Assembly (NCBI GenBank): GCA_965203795.1
Contig: OZ241915.1
Span: 1,860,001-1,924,000, forward strand
Reading direction: 5' to 3'
Origin: CBDBBY01 sp965203795
GTDB lineage: Bacteria; Pseudomonadota; Alphaproteobacteria; Rhodobacterales; Rhodobacteraceae
DNA length: 64,000 nucleotides
Part shown: positions 60,785-64,000 of the stretch, piece after piece
Layout: every line of letters begins with the position of its first letter
How positions within the stretch are numbered: the first letter of the stretch is position 1
The notes under the pieces: generated by a model
Told to the model about the DNA's origin: nothing
Database searches by the model: none
Seen by the model: only the letters and a program-made list of their open reading frames with translations
Made by a program: the position numbers and the translations under genes

Positions 60785-61009
60785 TGCGCGGATCCGACGA
60801 ACGAGCGCCTGCGCGAAGCGGTCATGGACGCCGTTGAGGATGCTGCGCACGAGCTCGGCGGCACGTTTTCGGCCGAGCACGGCATCGGGGCCTCCAAGCT
60901 CGGCACAATGGAGCACAGGAAGGACCCTGCGGCGCTGTCTGCGATGCGGGCGATCAAGCAAGTGCTCAATCTGAACGGGATCATGAACCCGGGCAAGGTC
61001 GTTCCGATG
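60785..61009 (+). pseudogene. Duplicated 3' end of a GlcD-like FAD oxidase gene
   Basis: This segment matches 58284-58508 base for base without gaps, with about 20 mismatches in 225 by my count (about 91 percent). It encodes ERLREAVMDAVEDAAHELGG, then TFSAEHGIGASKLGTMEHRK to NGIMNPGKVVPM. No stop follows in the same frame until well into the thiX gene on the other strand. It is either a diverged direct repeat left by island insertion or the tail of a lost paralogue. Confidence 0.85.
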
Positions 61010-61018
61010 GGCGCGCCG

Positions 61019-61750
61019 CTACTGCTCGTAGCTGATCCTCCGGCCGAACCAGTCGACCGCCAGATAGAGCCCCACGGCAAGCAGGCCGAGAACGACCAGC
61101 GCCGCGAACATCAGGTCGATCTTCGCCCTGCCGTTCGCAAGAAGCATCACGTATCCGAGTCCTCTCGAGGCGCCGACCCATTCTCCTATGACGGCTCCGA
61201 TCGGCGCATAGACGGCGGCGAGGCGCAGGCCGGAGGCCAGCGACGGAATCGCTGATGGAATCCGAATCCGCGTTATGGTGCTGAACCTGCTGCCGCCCAT
61301 GGTCGCGGACAAATCGAGGAATCCTCGGGGCGTGTTCATCAGGCCGTCGAAAAACGCCGAGGTTACCGGGAAATAGATGATCAGCACGGCCATCGCGACC
61401 TTGGAAAGCAGCCCGTAGCCGAGCCACAGCGTCAGGATCGGCGCAAGCGCGAACACGGGAATGGCCTGCGAGAACACCAGCAGCGGGCGGATGAACGCCC
61501 GTGCCCGCGCTGAAAGCGCGAGTTGCACCGCCGTGCATATCCCCAGCAGCGTTCCGGCCGCCATGCCGATCAGGACTTCCGCAATGGTCACGCCCGCATG
61601 CTCGAGCAGGAGCATCCGATTCGCCCAGAGCGCTTCCAGCACGCTGAGCGGGCCCGGAAGGATGAACGGCGGCAACGACGCCAGCCAGACGACGCCCTGC
61701 CAGACCGCGACAAGCAGCAGGGCGGCGATCACGGCGTTCCTCGCGGCCAT
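61019..61750 (-). CDS. thiX: Thiamine-precursor ABC transporter permease (ThiX type)
   Basis: The 243-residue permease is of the SsuC/ThiX group with about six spans (NAVIAALLLVAVWQGVVWLA first). Its EAA-like loop is FLDLSATMGGSRFSTITRIR. It is third in the riboswitch-led operon thiY-thiZ-thiX and starts one base inside the thiZ stop. Its stop lies only ten bases from the duplicated FAD-oxidase fragment, so the island boundary is directly downstream. Confidence 0.85.
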   Translation of the reverse strand: MAARNAVIAALLLVAVWQGVVWLASLPPFILPGPLSVLEALWANRMLLLEHAGVTIAEVLIGMAAGTLLGICTAVQLALSARARAFIRPLLVFSQAIPVFALAPILTLWLGYGLLSKVAMAVLIIYFPVTSAFFDGLMNTPRGFLDLSATMGGSRFSTITRIRIPSAIPSLASGLRLAAVYAPIGAVIGEWVGASRGLGYVMLLANGRAKIDLMFAALVVLGLLAVGLYLAVDWFGRRISYEQ

Positions 61751-62586
61751 CAGCGCTTCTCAAGCAGGAGCTTGGCGAGCCTGCCCTGGAACTCCAGCAT
61801 GCCGGGATCGTCCACCGGCCGCGGCACGCCGCTTGGCGGGACGCCGAGCTCGTCAAGGCCCCCCGCCTTGAGCAAGTACACCGCGTTGCCGATCCTCGCC
61901 GCCTCGGCGGGATCGTGGGTGACCTGCAGCACAGTCCTGCCCACAAGCAGGCGCGCCGAGAGATCCTGCATTTCCATGCGGGTCCGCGCGTCCAGCGCCG
62001 AGAACGGCTCGTCCAGAAGGATGACCGGCCGATCCTCCATGAGCGTCCGGGCGAGGGCCACGCGCTGCCTCTGGCCTCCGGAAAGCTTTGCCGGCCGCTT
62101 TCCGGCATGCTCGGAAAGGCCGACTTGATCGACCAGGCACCGCGCCCGGTCCCAGTCGGGCGCTTCGCCGCGCAGCCGGGCGCCGATGACCACGTTGGAA
62201 ACGACGTTCGACCAAGGCAGCAGCAGGTCGCTCTGCGCCATGTACGCAACGCGGTCCGAAATCGTCCCGCCGTCGGCGGCTCGGATCGAACCGCTGAAAT
62301 CGACATGCGTCTCGAGTCCCGCAACGAGTCTGAGCAGCGTCGTCTTGCCCGCGCCGGACGGTCCCAGCAGGCAGGTCCAGCGGCCCGGCGCGAGCGTCAG
62401 CCGGATTTCCGGGAACAGCGGCTTCCCGCCGCTCGACGCGCCGCCGCGCAGATCGATTCCGACCGGCGGCGTCACGTCAAGCGCTGCGCCATCCTCCGGA
62501 GTCGAGTTCGCAGCAGCGAAGCAGCCCGGAACGCCCTGCCCCGCCGTTCTGAACCCCGAAGGCCTTCCCAATCCGCGCCGAAGCAC
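61750..62586 (-). CDS. thiZ: Thiamine-precursor ABC transporter ATP-binding protein (ThiZ type)
   Basis: Walker A is LLGPSGAGKTT, the signature LSGGQRQRVALARTL and Walker B VILLDEPFSALDARTR, with the switch His in QVTHDPAEAARIGNAVYLL. The nitrate/sulfonate/thiamine-precursor group is indicated by MAQSDLLLPWSNVVSNV. The first 50 residues precede the ATPase fold and are unusual, so the true start may be further in, although no good alternative ATG is seen. It begins ten bases after thiY. Confidence 0.87.
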   Translation of the reverse strand: MLRRGLGRPSGFRTAGQGVPGCFAAANSTPEDGAALDVTPPVGIDLRGGASSGGKPLFPEIRLTLAPGRWTCLLGPSGAGKTTLLRLVAGLETHVDFSGSIRAADGGTISDRVAYMAQSDLLLPWSNVVSNVVIGARLRGEAPDWDRARCLVDQVGLSEHAGKRPAKLSGGQRQRVALARTLMEDRPVILLDEPFSALDARTRMEMQDLSARLLVGRTVLQVTHDPAEAARIGNAVYLLKAGGLDELGVPPSGVPRPVDDPGMLEFQGRLAKLLLEKR

Positions 62587-62596
62587 GGCGCTTGGC

Positions 62597-63538
62597 TCAT
62601 TGCGCGGTCACGTCGATTGCCAGCGCGGGGGCGTCGAGCACCGAAGGAACAAGCCCGGCGTCGAAGAGGAACTCCTCGAACCGCCGGTACCGCCCGGCGT
62701 CGAGCGCCGCAGGCCTGAGGGCGAATCTCGGAATCGTGTCGAACCACGCCCTGTTGTTCAGCTCGTCCGACAGTTCCGCCGAGGTCGACGCGAATATCCG
62801 CCAGCTCTCCTCCGGGTGGTTGACGATGTACTGCGTCGCCTTCTCCGTCGCAGACAGGAACCTCGAAGCCGCGTCGCGATCCAAGGAATCCGGATTCGCC
62901 ACGTAGATCAACTCGTCGAACGGCGGCAGCCCTTCCTCTTCCAGATAAAAGCAGCGTCCAGGAACCCCGGCCAAGTCCATCTGCGTCAGCTCGAAGTTGC
63001 GGTAGGCGCCGATGACCGCGTCCACCTGATTCGACATGAGCGAAGGCGAAAGCGACCAGTTGACGTTGACCAATTCGACGTCCGCAAGCCCGAAGCCATG
63101 CCTCGCGAAAACAGCCTCCAGCAGCGCCTCTTCGACGCCCGCAACCGAGAATCCGATCTTCCTGCCTTTCAGATCGGCAATCGAATCCGCCGTCCCGTCG
63201 TCCCTGACCAGAAGGCAGTTCAAGGGCGTGGCGACCAGCGTTCCGACCCGCGCCAGCGGCAGACCTTCGTGCACCTGCAGATGCAGCTGGGGCTGGTATG
63301 AAACCGCCAAGTCGGCCTTGCCCGCGGCCGCGAGCTTGGGCGGATCGGACGGGTCCGCGGGCGCGATGATTTCGACATCGAGTCCCTGCTCGGCGAAATA
63401 GCCGTTTTCCGCGGCAATGATTATCGGCCCGTGATCCGGATTAACGAACCAGTCTAGCACGAGCGTGAGCTTGTCGGCGGCCATGGCGCTGGTCGCCCAA
63501 ATCGCCAGCGCAACCGACGCAGCAGCTTTGTGAATCAT
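62597..63538 (-). CDS. thiY: HMP (hydroxymethylpyrimidine) ABC transporter binding protein ThiY
   Basis: This 313-residue periplasmic protein has a signal peptide (MIHKAAASVALAIWATSAMA, then AADKL). The mature start LTLVLDWFVNPDHGPIIIAA, the ADPSDPPKLAAAGKADLAVS block and YQPQLHLQVHEGLPLARVGT are the sequences expected of ThiY, a receptor for pyrimidine precursors of thiamine. The upstream TPP riboswitch on the same strand supports this. It is the first clear gene of the operon, 388 bases from the riboswitch. Confidence 0.88.
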   Translation of the reverse strand: MIHKAAASVALAIWATSAMAADKLTLVLDWFVNPDHGPIIIAAENGYFAEQGLDVEIIAPADPSDPPKLAAAGKADLAVSYQPQLHLQVHEGLPLARVGTLVATPLNCLLVRDDGTADSIADLKGRKIGFSVAGVEEALLEAVFARHGFGLADVELVNVNWSLSPSLMSNQVDAVIGAYRNFELTQMDLAGVPGRCFYLEEEGLPPFDELIYVANPDSLDRDAASRFLSATEKATQYIVNHPEESWRIFASTSAELSDELNNRAWFDTIPRFALRPAALDAGRYRRFEEFLFDAGLVPSVLDAPALAIDVTAQ

Positions 63539-63925
63539 GTCAATCTCCGTTTTGCTGGGCCGCGCCGCAACGCGACCTGTTTGACTTTCCCAACGCCGAG
63601 CCCGACCAAACGTCGCCTACCCGACGCACTTGATGCCTGCTTCCGTGTCCACGGGATCCGCCAGGATCTCCGCCTGGGCGGAGCCTGTCCGGCCACCCGG
63701 GCCTCCACGGCTTCGCACGCCTCCGTTCTCCTGAACGCGGCGGCCGCGTCCGGGGTGCGAGCGACGCGCCGACGAGGCTTCCAGGCCCGTCCGCCGCCAA
63801 GCGCCACGGGAGTCAAACTGCGCAATCGCAAGTGCTGCCTGATGCCCCATTGGTGATCCTCGTCGCCGCGGCCGAGGGGACGCCACAAGGCGAAACGGTT
63901 TCGCTGAGCCATGGATTGAACCCGT
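63539..63925 (-). other. Long leader between TPP riboswitch and thiY
   Basis: About 390 bases without a supported gene on the operon strand. Overlapping frames are GC-rich and arginine-rich with no family resemblance. A 13-base palindrome, CGAAACCGTTTCG, at 63891-63903 lies 22 bases past the riboswitch and could be part of the expression platform. A small gene such as tenA, often found here in related operons, is not recognisable. Confidence 0.4.
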
Positions 63926-64000
63926 TCCCTACGCCGGCATTGCCCGGATCAGGTTCGATGGGTCAGCGGTGTCGCTTCTCAGCCCGGCTCGGGCACCCCA
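63926..64000 (-). promoter_or_regulatory. TPP riboswitch (THI element)
   Basis: Read on the minus strand the sequence follows the THI-box consensus: GGGGTGCCC near the right edge, GGCTGAGAAG, then GACCCATCGAACCTGATCCG, GGCAATGCCGGCGTAGGGA. The invariant CTGAGA and ACCTGATC cores are present, and the 5' GGGGTG pairs with the 3' region of the helix P1/P2. The first few bases of P1 are outside the window. It senses thiamine pyrophosphate and should switch off the thiYZX operon when TPP is high. Confidence 0.95.

Noticed and set aside
63535..63912. 125-codon frame between TPP riboswitch and thiY
   Set aside because: Arginine-rich composition with overlapping frames of similar length and no thiamine-gene motif, so it is probably non-coding.
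1..64000. CRISPR arrays, tRNA, rRNA or phage structural genes
   Set aside because: No regularly spaced direct repeats, no T-loop consensus in a cloverleaf context, and no phage morphogenesis proteins were seen on either strand.

Overview
The window looks like GC-rich chromosomal DNA from an alphaproteobacterium. I infer this from the codon use, the many solute transporters, a GlnD of alphaproteobacterial type and length, and the tesA/ybbA/ybbP arrangement; no 16S or other marker is present, so I do not name a genus. Most genes are catabolic or transport operons. Between them lie degraded insertion sequences and defence or toxin-antitoxin genes, as expected for a genome with active IS turnover.

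Layout. 1-3100 is an accessory strip: an IS5-family remnant that cuts off a small gene, an intact AbiE type IV toxin-antitoxin operon with a palindromic operator, a second IS5-family remnant and a MITE-like repeat. 3322-11434 is a carbohydrate locus: a ceramidase-like hydrolase facing a five-gene ABC transporter/epimerase operon, then a cupin and a RidA-like protein. 11916-14093 is a large lipoprotein, followed by a dead IS1634-type transposase. 15659-24888 is an amino-acid/hydantoin-type catabolic block: hyuA-hyuB-aminotransferase-AspR-like isomerase in one translationally coupled operon, an opposing 2-hydroxyacid dehydrogenase and MmgE/PrpD protein, and an orphan TRAP binding protein.

25072-31676 is the most interesting accessory block. 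It holds a metallo-beta-lactamase-fold protein with an altered metal motif, then a tight two-gene module (AlbA_2/HATPase protein plus a 996-residue Zn-ribbon DNA methylase), then an ISKra4-family scar and broken toxin-antitoxin pieces. 31841-35716 holds two oxidoreductases, PPK2 and a VOC protein. 35930-37850 holds an IS1595-type pseudogene and a delimited but internally deleted ISKra4-family element with a 9-bp target duplication.

38317-41008 is an NMT1/SsuA-type ABC transporter, followed by two c-type cytochromes. 42834-49850 is a LacI-regulated sugar ABC operon (binding protein, two permeases, single-domain ATPase) that continues into a fatty-acid-hydroxylase-like protein and a divergent PanB homologue. 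50002-53925 is the tesA/ybbA/ybbP set, then glnD and a GlcD-like FAD oxidase. 58509-60784 is a small island carrying a Panacea-domain antitoxin and a two-helix membrane protein, plus IS1182 and methylase remnants; it is flanked by a diverged direct repeat of the 3' end of the FAD oxidase gene. The window ends with a thiYZX transporter operon read leftward from a TPP riboswitch at the right edge.

No CRISPR array, tRNA or rRNA was recognised. The best candidates for new biology are the Panacea/membrane-protein pair in its repeat-flanked island, the AlbA_2/Zn-ribbon methylase module, the PanB homologue that lacks the usual metal site, and the ISKra4-derived miniature repeats.
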